This document shows positions 1-12,436 of a DNA stretch of 64,000 nt, one piece after another (within the stretch, counting starts at the first letter, position 1; every line of letters begins with the position of its first letter). The notes beneath the pieces were generated by a model. The model did not search any database and was not told the origin of the DNA. It was given only the letters and a program-made list of their open reading frames with translations. Source of the DNA: Macrocybe gigantea. Taxonomy: Eukaryota; Basidiomycota; Agaricomycetes; Agaricales; Callistosporiaceae. The position numbers and the translations under genes were made by a program. The DNA is taken from assembly GCA_011319805.1 (NCBI GenBank), contig SJRY01000138.1, positions 1 through 64,000 of the forward strand, written 5' to 3'.

Positions 1-1749
1 ATTCACGATCTAGCGATGTGTGCGACCCAAATGCATGGCATTGTCAAATCTGCATCTCTGGCGCCAGCTAATGTCGTTACCCTCGTTAGCGGCCGGCTTG
101 CCGCATTTTCATCGGGTTGGAAGATGCTGGGGCCGTGACGTATTTATCTCCCTCAGAGGTTTGTTCCTGGCGACGGGAAACTTCGATTGTGCCAAACGAC
201 ACATCATTGCGTTCGCCTCTACATTAAAGCATGGCCTAATTCCAAATCTCTTAGACTCGGCGCGCAATCCACGGTAAACGATTTTTTATCATAATAGTCG
301 CAGCTCTGAAAACATAACTGCTTCAGTTATAATTCTCGAGACTCTCCTTGGTGGATGTTACAGAATATACAAGACTACGTCAAGCACGCTCCTGAAGGCA
401 TTTTACTCCTCTCGGAGTCTGTGAAACGCCGTTTCCCAAAAGATGATACTTGGATACCATGGAACGACCCGCTCGCCTATTCTTATTCCAGTACCATAAG
501 CGAAATCATCCAAGAAATCCTGCAACGTCATGCTGAAGGTATCCACTTCAGAGAGCACAATGCTGGTCCAAATCTTGATTCCAAAATGACGGACGAAGGG
601 TTCAACATTGATATTCACGTCGATTGGAGCAATGGTCTTCTCTTTGGGGAAGCATCCACAATTGCGGGACTTGGATGGACAAAATGGGCGAGTCGCATAA
701 AGCAGGACAAGTGGAGTTCCCGGAACGCCAAGAGATGGTGCTCCTATAGAGATTACAGGATTGCTATGGAGCTGTTTGACTTGGCTGAGTGAACTGTCAG
801 ATTCTGGCAAGTTTCCTTTCAGTGGCGTCACAGCAAAGAGTGAGTGACTAGGTCAATACTGTTCGCACTTATTCTACCAATCTAACCCCGTCTTATTAGT
901 TGATAACAAAGTTAGAACTGTCACGTACAAGGAATGGGCCAACTTGATTCAAGAATCCTTCGAGAAATGCTACTACATACCCCCGGTAATTCCTCGTCTT
1001 TGGAGGACTTCCTGTAGTTTAACTCATTTCAATCAAAGATCCCAACGCGGACGCTGGATATCGTATCAATTCGGTGCTAGTTAACCGCAGAGGAATCTAT
1101 AAGGACGTGTATGGCTCTAAGCGGAGTGGTCGGACTATCAATTTCGTCCAAATTTCGCCATTGCTATGACAGTCGCTGATCGATTGTTTGATGAAGCACA
1201 CGCTGCTGGCTGCTTGAGGCTCGCGGACAATGTGCTTCGTGGCCCTCTCGGTATGAAGACATTAGACCCGTCAGATCTCCAGTACCGTCCCGCGTATGAC
1301 AACACCAATGATTCGATGGACCCTAGCATAGCGAAGGGCTTGAACTACCACAATGTCCGTTTTCCCGTATCATACCAGGGTTCTCCTTGATAATCTCTTT
1401 TTCTAGGGACCGGAGTGGGGTTGGCCTCTAGGCTACTATCTGCGTGCAAGCCTTCAATTCGCCACTCGAAGCTGTGACGGGAAGGAGGTGAGTTCTCCTT
1501 ACTTTGCCAGGGTTGTCATTTACACGTATTTCGGCGAAGGTGGAAAAAACCGTCCATCACCTCCACCAGATCTTGCTGGTCCCTAGGCAATATATTCGCA
1601 ATGACAAATGGGCTGGATTGCCAGAATTAACAAATGAGAACGGGCAATATTGCGCTGATTCCTGTAACACGCAAGCATGGAGTGCAGCAACATTGCTGGA
1701 CTTCCTGTATGATGTGTATCAGGCGAGAATCGTTTACAGGCAATGCTAA
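1..1749 (+). CDS. GDB1: Glycogen debranching enzyme, C-terminal part (5' end outside window)
   Basis: C-terminal amylo-alpha-1,6-glucosidase half of the cytosolic debranching enzyme, which transfers and removes glycogen branches. Family blocks seen in order are [76 protein letters not shown] and [12 protein letters not shown]. The N-terminal transferase half lies before base 1. Short introns fall near 274-326, 990-1042, 1350-1407 and 1488-1540. The frame is broken: three changes lie between bases 85 and 125, one base seems lost at the G run 646-649 and one at GG 1123-1124. Adding one G at each of the last two sites restores family sequence. I infer sequence error, not gene decay. The stop follows the last conserved block directly. 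Confidence 0.9.
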
Positions 1750-1886
1750 AGTGTACCGTACATAGAACTGCTATACATTCTTTTGTTTGCCACTGCCAAA
1801 CAAGTGTCTTGGGTCTGAGCGCTCACCACTTATCAAATCTCATTTTCACCAGCATATCCACTCTCGGGCCCAGCTTTAATGTCCAC

Positions 1887-4800
1887 ATGTCTTTCTTCGA
1901 GCTTGGACATAGTGATCTAGCAGGAAAAGCACAAGTTCAAGGGTAGTGACTTTCAAACGTCCGGCGATCTTGCCACCTACACCTGGGCAGAGGAAGGTTA
2001 CGATGGCTTGGTGACTTACTCCAGGAAGGTGGCGATGAGCTAAATGACGAGACTTTCGGTAATCTTGGACCTGTTGGTACGCCTTGTTATGTTATTCTTT
2101 GGATTTCCCCCCCCTTCAACGCGCCGTCTGACAGGGAAAGATTTTGACTTTTCAAATCCTGCCCTTCCTGGCTTGAGCCATCCTCCGAGAGAAGAAAAGC
2201 AGGACGCAGAAGCTGAACAGACACGTGTCACTGCCGTGCAATCACGTAGGCAATTCGCGTCCTCCCCTCATACCGTCTTAACCTCAGTTGATGTTCAGCT
2301 CGACCGACTGCCCCTTCCCTGGAGTACATATGGGATGACAAGTCTCCCTTTTCCGTGCTGCCGAAAGCAAACGGTACCGCTCGCTCCGCCGTTGGCGATA
2401 GTCGAACCTCGCCGATATCATCGTTGATTACCTCTCATGTTGAACCAGGAGGAAGCCTTCAGCAACCTGTCTTCCACAACTCCAGCCAGAACGGGATTCG
2501 CACGCTACGAGAAATCGAGTCCGAAATGTATATAGCTGCTCAAGAATCCCAGCTGATGGCTCAACATCAACACCTTTTACGACAACAGCAGGAGTACCAG
2601 CGCCAGCTTCTGATGCAAAGGGCTCTTCGACAACACCAGACCGTCCCCTCGAGCTGTCCAATCCCCTCGACTTCTTGATTATCAACGCCAGTTGCAGCAA
2701 CAAGAAAGCTATCTCACAGACGAGCTGGAACGTCAACTAGCTCGTACAAGAATTCAACACATCCGTAGCCCAGGCCCTTACGTCAACCAGCCTCAAGCGG
2801 CCAATGACTCCATGTCTGACATGCGCACTTCCTTCGCGTTCCAGGCCCACCGCCAGCAATCAAGGTCCCCCGCCTTGTTTGTTAGCCGGGAGCAGGAACC
2901 AGTCCATCTTCAGAACATCCAGTTGCAGCAACGATTGCTTTCTGAGATGGCTCAAGCTGAGTTCCTTCGCGACATGCAGGGTATTCCTTCGCAGCCAGAA
3001 CAGGAGGCTTTGAGGGTAGAAGCGATGCGGAAAATCCTTGAGGCAGAAAAAATGGAGGAGAAAAGACGAAGGAAGGCAGCGAAGATTGCACACATGGTCC
3101 GCCTGTTCACAATGCATGTTATGTACGTTGTGGACTGACTTTCATGTTCAGGCCCGGTATAACGATTTGATGACGCAGTCGGACAAGGACTTTATTACCC
3201 GCATCCAGGTGTCGCAACTGGTTACTCAAGATCCCTATTCGGATGACTTTTACGCTCAAGTGTACGGAGCAATACTTCGGACTAAAATGGGTATACAATC
3301 TCGGGACGAACATGTTTTGAAGTTCAGTTCAGGAGGGGGCGTCGGCCTGGGCCTTACTCAAAAAATGGGGAATCGACGACCGAGTGCTATGCTTCGGATG
3401 GAACAACAGGTAGAAAGAATCATTAGCAATGCCCGAAAAAGGGAAGAAGAAAAAGGCCTTCACTGTGAGTCGTACTTTTAAAATTAGCGTTTTGATCCCC
3501 GATTGATTGCATTGGAAGCCCTGCAAAGTCTGCAAGGGGCACTGGGCCGGACATCTGGAAGAAGCTACAAAGCTGCCCCCGACAGCTTCTACAGGTAGAA
3601 GCCGGCAATCTATCTGGTTATCCAAACAACACGTCGACTAGCGGACATTCGCTCAGGGAGGGCACGCTCCAAAATAATGCAAGTGCAGCCAAGGAAGCTG
3701 CGAAACTGGGACGTGAAGCTTTAGGTTCAACAGACGTTCGTTGTTCCCACCGCCTTACCTGTTTGGCGCTGACGGCTTGCATAGACGGGCAGTCACATTA
3801 AAAGAGAACCTTTAGGCCACCGTCAGGCTCTTGTCGCTCTGGAGGCATTGTATGACCTCGTGCTCAGAGCAGAGGGGCTAAAGCGCAGCGAACCTCTTCT
3901 TGAAGAGGGGGAAGAAAACGCTTTGAAATGGTCTGTTCCGCACCACGGATCTCGGTGCTTGAACCTCTCTCTCATGCATGAACAGGAAGAAAGAATATGA
4001 CGAAGTGGTCGACACGCTCTGGAATGGCCTCCAAGTGATGGTACCACTGGAAACCAGGTATGTCTCATATCCATCAGTCCTATCGGTGATTAATTTTTCA
4101 CAGCAACCCCCACCCGTTTGTCTCACTCCTTATTCCGAACAAAGGCAAGAAATTACTTCCGAGAGTGACTCGACATTTGAGCCACTCGAGAATGTTTACT
4201 TTGCTCACACTTCTGGTGGCTTGCTTTGACCAACTCGACGTCGTCAAGAATGCCTATTTGTTAGACTTCGCAGAAGAAACACGCGAACGGATAGAAGCCG
4301 AGCGCCAGTCCGATGCATTTTTGCTATGTGTCCTTCACAGCATACTCCCAGTCGTAGCACGGGCAGATTTACGGCTAGTGACAGGGTTACTCGGCCTGCT
4401 TCTTGACCGCACTAACGTTGTGCTTGTGGCCCGATCAAGCGTATGCTCTCATGATGACTGCCCCTTCCTTCGATTTACAAAACGTTTCCTAATAGGCCGG
4501 CGTCGCATTGTTAACCCTATTCCTGAGCAGGGTTGAAGTTGTAAAGCAGGCAATCTCAAGCGGCCTCGAGCCAAACGAGATTCCAACACCGGAAGAAGCG
4601 CGACAATGGTAAACAGAAAATAAACCTCTTTCTTCCCCGTCACGAGTTGCTTACAATCGTTTTGAATGAAGGCAACTCATGTTCGATCATTTGTTTCAAA
4701 TACTCGCTCCACATTTGAACAGTCTTTTCCCATCCACAAGAATCACTTCACCCGGACAAAGCAAACAAGCAGACCAGGCAGATCAACCGGTCTGGCAACT

Positions 4801-4999
4801 GCTAGCTGCGGTAGCCTTGCATGCCGTAACCGAACAGCAACATATCCTAGTTGCTACGCTACGAGAGAAGATCCTGGAAAATGTGTTGAGTGTCAACAAG
4901 GGATGGGTTGCTACAGAAGATGAACGACGAATGAAATTGGCAAATATTAATCTATTTCTTCATGCTCTTGGTCTTGATAGTTCCCAGATTACGCTATAA
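1887..4999 (+). CDS. PAT1: PAT1-like mRNA decapping activator
   Basis: Pat1 links deadenylated mRNA to Lsm1-7 and Dcp1/2 in cytoplasmic P-bodies. The start is chosen at MSFFELGHSD, because Pat1 proteins begin MSFF followed by an acidic N-terminus (here TYTWAEEGYDGLGDLL). Next come a Gln-rich stretch around 2530-2720, the core block DKDFITRIQVSQLVTQDPY near 3185-3240, and the alpha-helical C-terminal domain from about 3820 (GHRQALVALEALYDLV to LFLHALGLDSSQITL). Introns lie near 3095-3151, 3466-3520, 3726-3782, 3930-3985, 4057-4103, 4438-4497 and 4609-4670. The frame breaks at about 1924-1930 and at GG 2010-2011, where one extra G rejoins the acidic block. It converges on the next gene with a 94 bp gap. 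Confidence 0.9.
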
Positions 5000-5093
5000 T
5001 CTATGCCCAGAATTCTGGCAGGTTTTCACTACAATATTCCGGTTGCTCTCCTCCCATATTGTTGACCCTACGTTTCTTCGCTTCCATGTCATC

Positions 5094-6819
5094 CTATGGC
5101 ATAACAGACCGAGCATCAAACAGCCAGACAGACCCACATTTCATCACTTGAGTCCGGCGAGCTAATCCTGTTGCTATAAGTGACTCGTGCGATGTCAAGG
5201 AACCCGTCAAGTTGAGGACTGGCAGTGAATTCCAATTCGGCAGCGCATTTGCTGGTAGGTCCAGTAAGCCGAAGTCTGAGGCGTTGTCTATCGTCAGTTG
5301 CATCAAGGGAAGCTTGAAAAGCTCCTGTTGAAGGCGGTTAGGGAATTTCACGTGGGATCCAACTTCAAGGTGGTTCGTCGACAAAGAAATAAAGTCATTG
5401 AAGTTCGGGTACAACATCACATAGCCTCGGAGATATGCGAGTTCGATGAAGTATTTCTTCCACGACATCGTCCATTTGTTTGAACGAACATATGGAACAA
5501 TTTCTTCACTGATTGATCGGGAATTGTTCGATAAGCGCCAAACGAGGTACAGATGGAACTCCTTCCAGTGCTGAGGAAAGTAAACGGCGCCCCAGCTGCA
5601 CGGCAGTGGGGAAAGAAAGGGCGTTGAGGCATGGGGGAATCCGCTAGCGGTGAACAATGTACGTGCGTTAAACGCTCTCCGTCCCTGAGGCGGAAGCTCT
5701 ACCACCTTTTGCTGATAAAGACTGATTCCGAACAAAAATGGGGATCGATTGAAAACTTCGCCGTATCTGGCAAGTGTGAGGTGCATAAGGGAGAAGATAA
5801 GAGAATAAATCACCTATAACGCAGTAAAGTCATTTTTATCCAGGCATAAAAGAGAGGCGAAAGTTCCACATCGTCTTCGAGAAGCAATCCATAGGTGTCA
5901 TTCGACGACGGATACCAGGATTCAACCACGGCTGTTAACAGCCCGGCATGGATAATCCTGTGGCTGATGGAGAGATCGCCATGTACCCAATTTAGATTTT
6001 CTACAAGCTGCATCGTCTGGGCATCGCCAGATTGTTCGATTTGTATTCTCAGATGGACAGTGTCTCCAAAGTATCGGGCGGACTTGAGGGATAGTAGAAG
6101 ACGTTTCAAGGAATGAGGTCGGTCGTTAGTGATGACGCTGACATCGAGACGAGGTATATTAAAACCTATTGGCCACACAGTTATGATGAGTGAAGACTGG
6201 GATGGCGGACGCACCTTTCCATTCCGTAAGGGTCAATGAGCCCATCCATCCACAGTAGGGAAGGTCAGCACGAGGAAGGCGGAGCACAGTGGCACAGCGT
6301 CTAGCTTTAGAACACAAAGATTGAATCGAATGGGAGAGGTTGGCTTCATACAACGTGACGATAACGTCCAGGGCCATATTGACATCTTTTAACCACTGCA
6401 AGACAAGCTCATGCCCACCGATGTTGATCTGAGGGATGCAGAAATGAGATCATAGGTCAAAACACAAGAAAAGTGGGTATTTTCGGCCTCCCATATTGGT
6501 TTGCGCAGGTCATCGTAAATGGCTACTATAACCAGCCGTTCTGCCTTCTGCAATTTGCAAAGCAAAGGGATCGCTCGTATCATATCCTCGTGTTTTGGAA
6601 ACAGAAATGCAAAGACTCCTTGAGTAAAGTTAGCTTCCAATTGCGGTCCTGAAATAACGCGGGGTTGCCAGAGAAGGTGGGGCCGCCAACATCGCGAGTG
6701 GGACGGATCAGAAGCGTGACTTGATCAGAGTGTGATTGAACGCTATGAAAAATGTACCACAGGACACAAAGGACAGATAGTGAGACGATGCAGACGGTGG
6801 AGCTCCGGCGACGATGCAT
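5094..6819 (-). CDS. Glycosyltransferase family 2-like protein, type II membrane
   Basis: The start at 6819 gives MHRRRSSTVCIVSLSVLCVL, a short basic tail followed by one hydrophobic signal-anchor, as in Golgi/ER type II transferases. Downstream are DVSVITNDRPHSLKRLLLSL and the acidic motif LLLEDDVELSP, which fits a GT-A fold nucleotide-sugar/metal site. A conserved second half contains YGEVFNRSPFLFGISLYQQ and PCSWGAVYFPQHWKEF. Introns fall near 6427-6470, 6167-6215 and 5770-5815. One base seems missing at CC 6618-6619 (plus strand): restoring it joins the N-terminal anchor to VFAFLFPKHEDMI. The sugar and acceptor cannot be told. It is divergent from the makorin-like gene, 100 bp away. Confidence 0.75.
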
Positions 6820-6884
6820 CTTGCACGAGCAGAAAAAAGACCGCAAACAATAAAAATAAACGTTAATAACCCTTAAATTATGGT

Positions 6885-6890
6885 CACGTG
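6885..6890. promoter_or_regulatory. CACGTG element in divergent promoter
   Basis: GTCACGTG core between the glycosyltransferase start (6819, minus) and the makorin-like start (6920, plus). It matches the general bHLH/Cbf1-type palindrome. The same core recurs in many other intergenic gaps of this window. The factor that binds it is unknown. Confidence 0.5.
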
Positions 6891-6919
6891 CGTCTTGGTC
6901 CTGACCTTGGGCCTTGCTG

Positions 6920-9217
6920 ATGGACCGTCCCAGGACCTCCAATCCTCGAGGGTTTTGCCAATATTTCACACATCCCCGCGGCTGTTTTGCTGGGAAGAAA
7001 TGCAAATTCCTTCATTCGTCCCCGGAGCAGTTGTCGAGTTCCGACGCAGTCACTCTAACGCCCTACGATCTCTCCAAACGATGCAGGTTCTATGTCCAAG
7101 GTTGGCCTCTTTCGGTGTTTGCAAGTGAATGTCATAACATAAACGGTCCACCAGGATACTGTAAGAGGGGAGAAAAATGCTGGTTTCTGCACCAAGATCC
7201 GAGCCCCGCGGGTCCCACTGCCCAAGAAGATGAACTTTGCGGCATCTGCCTCGAAAAGCCCGTGACGTTTGGCTTGCTTGGTTTGCGTCCGAGTTATCCG
7301 CTGTCCAGGTTTTGTCTAATGATTCTTTCTATACAATGTTGCAGAGGGCTGCAGCCACGTCTTCTGCCTTGAGGTAACTGCAGTTCTATCACAAGCGAAT
7401 TTAGCTGGTTTTACAAGACATGCATAGTGTGTACGACAGTGGAGGAACGGTTTCGGAAAAGGCGGCATCACGAAGAAGTGTCCTATGTGCCGAATTGAAT
7501 CCAACTTCGTTATACCCTCATCCAAACACTGGAAACAGGATGACGGAGGCAAAACAGTAACAATCGAATCGTACAAGACAAGCATGTCCAAGACGCCTTG
7601 CAAGTAAGTCGTCCATTTTTCCCCCAAGACTTAGGAAGCTACAGAATAACTGCCCTCCTTAGACATTTCTTGGAATCGTTGAGAAGGGACCCCCGAAAAC
7701 CCATGTGTCCTTTCGGTAAAGACTGCTTCTACAAGCATGTGAAGGCGGATGGTTCCGAACATACATTCGAAGACGGTGTGGAAAAGTCAATGCGAGTAGG
7801 TCGACCTTTTGCCAACGATTGCATCTGAGTGGTTATCTATATCCATAGGTGTATTCGTCTCGAATGCGTCATCTGCGGAGTACTCTTAACAGCACCTATC
7901 AATTCCAGATCAATATGCCAATTCCTGGAGGTAGTTACGAGAATCGGGGATCATGCCCTCGATTTTGTGCGGGCTTTTCACGATGAACTTTTCCCTAGCC
8001 CGCAGGCAGACACTCCACAATCAACGGACGGAGTGGAGCAAGACGCGGTGGACACGAATAGCCTGGAGACTCTGCATTATGCCTCGGGCGTTTTTGATGC
8101 TAACAGAGCACTGGACGTCGTAGCTAGTGCGGTTGCATTCCTCAGAGCTGAGTTAGACAGAATGCAGAGTCCCCTCGAGCTTGGCTGAGGACAATATTCG
8201 TGAAAGAAATCGAAGGCGAAGACGCGGACGACAACCCAATCGCCTAATGCCGTTGGTTGTTCCCGGCTCGTTGAACCCGGGATCCTGGGATCTCGATGGT
8301 ATGGATGGCTTGGGCAGCAACCTTAGTGGTGCATCGGAGAGGGCTGGATGACTTATTCACTGTCGAAACCGATACTGGTACAACAGACTTGAGCATTATG
8401 GGACGACTGAATGACTTGGCAAGTAGTCCCTGTAGATGTCTTTCAAATATTTGCTAACGCCATGCAGGCGGGCCGCATGCTGACATCTTTGAGGACGACG
8501 ATTGCAGAGCAAACGTGGGAGAACGCTGAAAGGCTTATTGCGAGCCCGCCTCTGTTCTCCGGCGTTGACTCTCCTGATGCTAGGTCGACGTTACTTGGGG
8601 ATAGTGATCAAGCAGGAACTCCTTATAATGGAAATCGAGGAGGGCATGCCTCGATGACGGTAGCGATTTCGCCCGAACCTTGTGAATTTCCTCTGAACTC
8701 GGAGAGCCATTTGGCGAGCCATTCGCCGCCCATTGACGCGGAACTCGCTTCCTGTGCTGACTCGACTTCTTTTGAACGAGTCGAGGGCATCCATTCTGTC
8801 GTGATTTCTGGTCATGGATCTCAGCCCCAAGAAACTGGAACTGAAAATGTTGACGTTGGAACATCCTCCAGCCGCCGATTCAATACTGTTGTCCACAGGC
8901 CAGCCGTCCGTCCAGCCGACAACGAAAGGGACGAGTCAATGAAGGATTCAAACACACTTGGAGCACCATCAAAGACGTTGAATCTGCCAGAGGAATCATC
9001 CCATGCCACCAACGGCTATGGAAGTGTTTTGGCGAACGAACCTATCACGACAACATCGCGAGACGCATCCTCATCCTCCCCTCGCGTGCTTCCGGGATCG
9101 TCAGCCGAACAGTCGGATATTCAAGCTAACGAGTGCGGTGAAAGGCGGAGCAGTGGCAGTTGCTTTATGACAGATGGGCGAGGGCGGGTTATTAATGTGA
9201 CAGGGCATGGTCAGTAG
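6920..9217 (+). CDS. Makorin-type RING/CCCH zinc-finger E3 ligase
   Basis: Begins MDRPRTSNPRGFCQYFTHP. The order is CCCH finger 1 (GCFAGKKCKFLH), CCCH finger 2 spliced across an intron near 7095-7155 (CRFY joined to GYCKRGEKCWFLH), a RING finger split over two introns (CGICLEKP, GCSHVFCLE, CVRQWR, KKCPMCR), and a third CCCH (MCPFGKDCFYKH). This order is that of makorin E3 ubiquitin ligases. After about 7900 follows a Ser/Pro-rich tail of more than 300 residues (to VINVTGHGQ), probably disordered. The frame changes near 7900-7960 and again near 8335-8345, so the exact tail is uncertain: it could contain an unrecognised intron or single-base errors. The substrate is unknown. Confidence 0.8.
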
Positions 9218-9253
9218 ACAGAGTTGAGCAGTGTATAATAGAATACATGAAGG

Positions 9254-9259
9254 CACGTG
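9254..9259. promoter_or_regulatory. CACGTG element before ADA1
   Basis: On the minus strand this reads ATCACGTG. It lies in the 49 bp gap between the makorin-like stop and the ADA1 ATG, only 8 bp before the start codon, so it may fall in the 5' leader. Confidence 0.4.
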
Positions 9260-9266
9260 ATCAGCT

Positions 9267-10345
9267 ATGTCTTTATCTTCGACGTCGACTATCAAGCAAC
9301 AGCTCACCAACCAACTCGGTTCTAAAGCTCCCGCATACTTTGACTCCCTGAAAGTATTTTTCACAGGAAAATGTTCCCGTTCAGAGTTTGAAGACTCCAT
9401 CAGCTATGTCCTTGCATCGCCGACTCTCGTTCAATTACACAATGCTTTGATTATATCGTTATTCGATGCAACTGCTATTCACAAACGCCCCATGACTCCT
9501 CCTGCGCCTGCCGCACCGAGGCCCCCGCCAAGAAAACGAAGACGCGTTCTTTACCCTTACCAAGGATCTGACACTTCCGAAGAGGCACGTTCTCTACGAT
9601 CCGCTCGCCTGAAGCGATGGACGCTTGCCGTCGGAAAGCGAGAACGGGACCGTATACTTGGTTTTGATTCTGTTGCTGATAGCACTGTGACGAGGTTAGA
9701 CAGTGACGAGATTATCAGCGAGAGAGGTGTTATTTTACTTCCCGAACGTGGCGGCAAGTGCAACGACCGCGTTTCTCCGCTGTTTCTGACACTTTGCTAG
9801 ACCCTCCTGGGAGCCGTCTTCCTGTCCATCTATTGTCTATTAGTCGTGCGCCGACACTTCAGCACATTGCAGATCGTATGAACTTGATATGTGCTCAGAA
9901 CAATCTTGGTCCTCCAGCACGCAATGTACCGTCGCTCATGAATCTTGCTTGCGAGGTACGTCTATGCTCTTCCCATTCTCTTTTCTCCCGCCTGAGTGAC
10001 CGTAAACAGGTGAAACTCAAACAGCTCATTACACATGCGTTGACCCTTACCTCAACCTCTCATGCCATATCTTCCATAAATCCTTCGTCACCCTCCACTC
10101 AACGTCCTGCGCCTATTCTTTCTCCCTCTGCATTCCAGACCCTTTTCACCGTATCCCCCGCAGACTTGCCAAACAAATCGGCTACAGCCATGCGCCTCGC
10201 CCTCGGCGAGCGGGATGTCCTTGATGATGACGATCACGACATCGCATTGTTGAAAGATCGTGAAGTCAGGGATCAAAGATGGCAAATAGTGGCACTGCTC
10301 GGGGAAAGAAGTACTATAAGAGACTCTTTGAAAGGGTTGCGCTAA
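9267..10345 (+). CDS. HFI1: SAGA complex subunit Ada1/Hfi1-like
   Basis: Ada1/Hfi1 is the histone-fold scaffold of the SAGA coactivator and pairs with Taf12. The N-terminus TIKQQLTNQLGSKAPAYFD and the early helix block fit the SAGA-Tad1 family. A basic patch RPPPRKRRRVLYPY follows. The conserved core is APTLQHIADRMNLICAQNN, LACE, then (after an intron near 9956-10010) VKLKQLITHALTLTS, ending with SAFQTLFTVSPADLP. The frame shifts near 9750-9758: the two halves join into one family-like protein only if one base is changed there, which suggests an error or a small missed intron. It starts 49 bp after the makorin-like gene and is read the same way. Confidence 0.8.
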
Positions 10346-10502
10346 TCCTCTGCTGAATTCTGTACTGTCGCTTTGTTCCGAGGGGAGATGAAACGTGTTA
10401 CGATGGCGATGGAAAAGACAGCATGGCGTGGTGATGATTGTTTTCCTGTTAGTGTTAGTGTTTAAACACCAATGAATACGACAATCTTAGCACTCGGCAG
10501 CG

Positions 10503-11750
10503 ATGCCAACAATCAACCTGGACTTGCTGTCTTTATTCGTTGCAACAACTGAACAAGTGCGTCTGTCAAGGGAGAGACACTGGGCAGAATGGGGAACGAC
10601 AATGTCGCAATCGCAATATCATGCCTACTATGGCATGCTCGACGCTTCGTCTTGTGCTAGTGACGGCAAATTTATTACCTGGTACATTGCACGCACAGGA
10701 TGAACACTGATCGGCACTAAGAACCAGATGTTACAGGGTTCTGGCACCGCGGGACCACCCAACGACCTTGGATTTCTTCGCTTCTTGCGAAACGTAAATT
10801 TGCATTGCCAACTGACACTTTCCCGCACAATTTTGACGCAGTTCTCAAGATTTCGTCGCGAAGGCGTCTATTGGGACACATCAGGACCTCATTCCGTAAC
10901 GTGCTACGGTGTAGCTTCAGTCTACACCCCGCCTGAACATCGACATAGAGGATATGCTCGACATATGATGCGTTTACTTCACTGGGTCTTGGCCGATGCC
11001 TCTTTGCTCCCAGCTCAATTCCCTCAAGTGTGGGGAGATCCTCCCGAGAGAGTTCCCGAAGCTGGAAGGGCTCTGTTCTCTGCGTTATGGAGTGACGTTG
11101 GCAACTTTTATCAATCTTGCGGCTTAGAACCGCATTCTGCCGGCTGGCTTGCTGATAGGTCGTTCTCTACGGTCTGGTTTATCGGTTCCGACCTTGACAA
11201 AGGACAGACAGAATTAGAGATGGCAGGGTGGACGTGGTTAGATGAAGCAGAAGTGCAAAAAGCTTGGGAGACGGACGCGAAGCATCTCATTTCACGACAT
11301 GTACCCCCTGGCTCTTTCACATTTCTTCCCAACAACGGCGTTGGCGCATTTCAGCAACAGAGGGTACCTTTCTTCGCAAATACGATACAGCCTCCCATCA
11401 CTCTATGGGGAGTCGTAAAACTGACAAGGAATTCGACGGATTACCATAATGTGATTTCGAGCGAAGATGGAACGTTTGCAACATGGACGGTCGAGGACCA
11501 CCCGCCTAACCCAAGGACACTGCTGGTAACGCGGTTAAGCTCCCGGAAGCAGGATTTCAAGGCCCTTCTCCAAATCCTGCAGCGCTTCGGCAAGCAGCAT
11601 GGACTGGAAAGAATTGAGGTATACAATTTGCCACCAGAATTAGGAGATGCTGTCGGCGGATATACATTTAAGCGTGGCGAACATATACCTGCATTCATGT
11701 GGTATGGATCAACAGTACTTAGTCCGTCATGGCTTTATAATGAGAGGTAG
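10503..11750 (+). CDS. Lyc1-like lysine N6-acetyltransferase (GNAT)
   Basis: Resembles fungal Lyc1 proteins, which acetylate L-lysine in lysine catabolism. The start MPTINLDLLSLFVATTEQ is followed by a first exon ending GKFITW, an intron near 10681-10740, VLAPRDHPTTLDFFASCET, and an intron near 10794-10842. The GNAT acetyl-CoA loop is visible as PEHRHRGYARHMMRLLHWVL (R-x-x-G-x-A type). The second half (DVGNFYQSCGLEPHSAGWL, to the end SWLYNER) matches the long C-terminal domain of the family. The third exon is uninterrupted for about 900 bp. The substrate is inferred from family only. Confidence 0.8.
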
Positions 11751-12213
11751 GTTTTCTAACAGATGATTCCGAAGCTTTCTTGACGTATGAGACAGATTCT
11801 GCTGGTGTTAGACTGCTTCACATAGGACGATGCGCTGCAGTTTCATACATTGACTAGTATCACTGACAATGGCCCAAAAGCAATTTGGCGAAAACGTGAC
11901 ATGATTCAATGGAAAAAAAATGACTCCACCCTCAAATTGCTCAAAAGCAGCCGATGTGAAGGACTTTGAACACCGCATAGACACCGTCATCTGTTCACGA
12001 TGACGAGATATGAGATGTCGCTTTTAAGCCGTGCTCTGTGGTCGGAAACTTGAGGAAAACGAGTTGAGTTAGATGAAAGGGCGCTCACAATGATGTGCGA
12101 CAAACAGCCTTTCAGCATAGCGTTTCATAATGCCTTGGCTACGCTGAACAGTTGATTAGGGGTTAATGTCAGATTCACATCGCACAATATATAGATATGT
12201 TTCGCTTGCCATA
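11751..12213. other. Convergent intergenic region, no gene seen
   Basis: 463 bp between two converging genes. It is AT-rich near 12185-12200 (atatatagatatg). I see no convincing open frame, RNA gene or repeat. Confidence 0.5.
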
Positions 12214-12420
12214 TTAGCTTGCGCGTTTGCGCTCGTCTCGAAGGGCATCGCTTAATTTCTGCAGCTGTGCCAGAACGGGGCTGTTCCCGGCTTGCGAAAC
12301 TGAGTTACGCGTTTTGACTTCGTCCAAAAAATGCTGCAATCGCTTAATTGTTGATCTCGTTGACGCAGGAGCATCAGATGTGCGCTGGATTCGCAAAGGG
12401 GAGTTCAGTTGAAGATCCAT
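12214..12420 (-). CDS. Small orphan protein, 68 residues
   Basis: A single-exon frame from ATG 12420 (MDLQLNSPLRIQR) ending LRDERKRAS. The middle, STIKRLQHFLDEVKTRNSV and LAQLQKLSDALRDE, reads as two amphipathic helices with heptad-like leucines, so a small helical subunit of a larger complex is possible. I do not recognise the family. Support for a real gene comes from its clean ATG, its protein-like composition, and its place across a 149 bp divergent promoter from squalene synthase that holds a CACGTG element. It could be a chance frame. Confidence 0.45.
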   Translation of the reverse strand: MDLQLNSPLRIQRTSDAPASTRSTIKRLQHFLDEVKTRNSVSQAGNSPVLAQLQKLSDALRDERKRAS

Positions 12421-12436
12421 GGAAGAGGTTGAAAGT

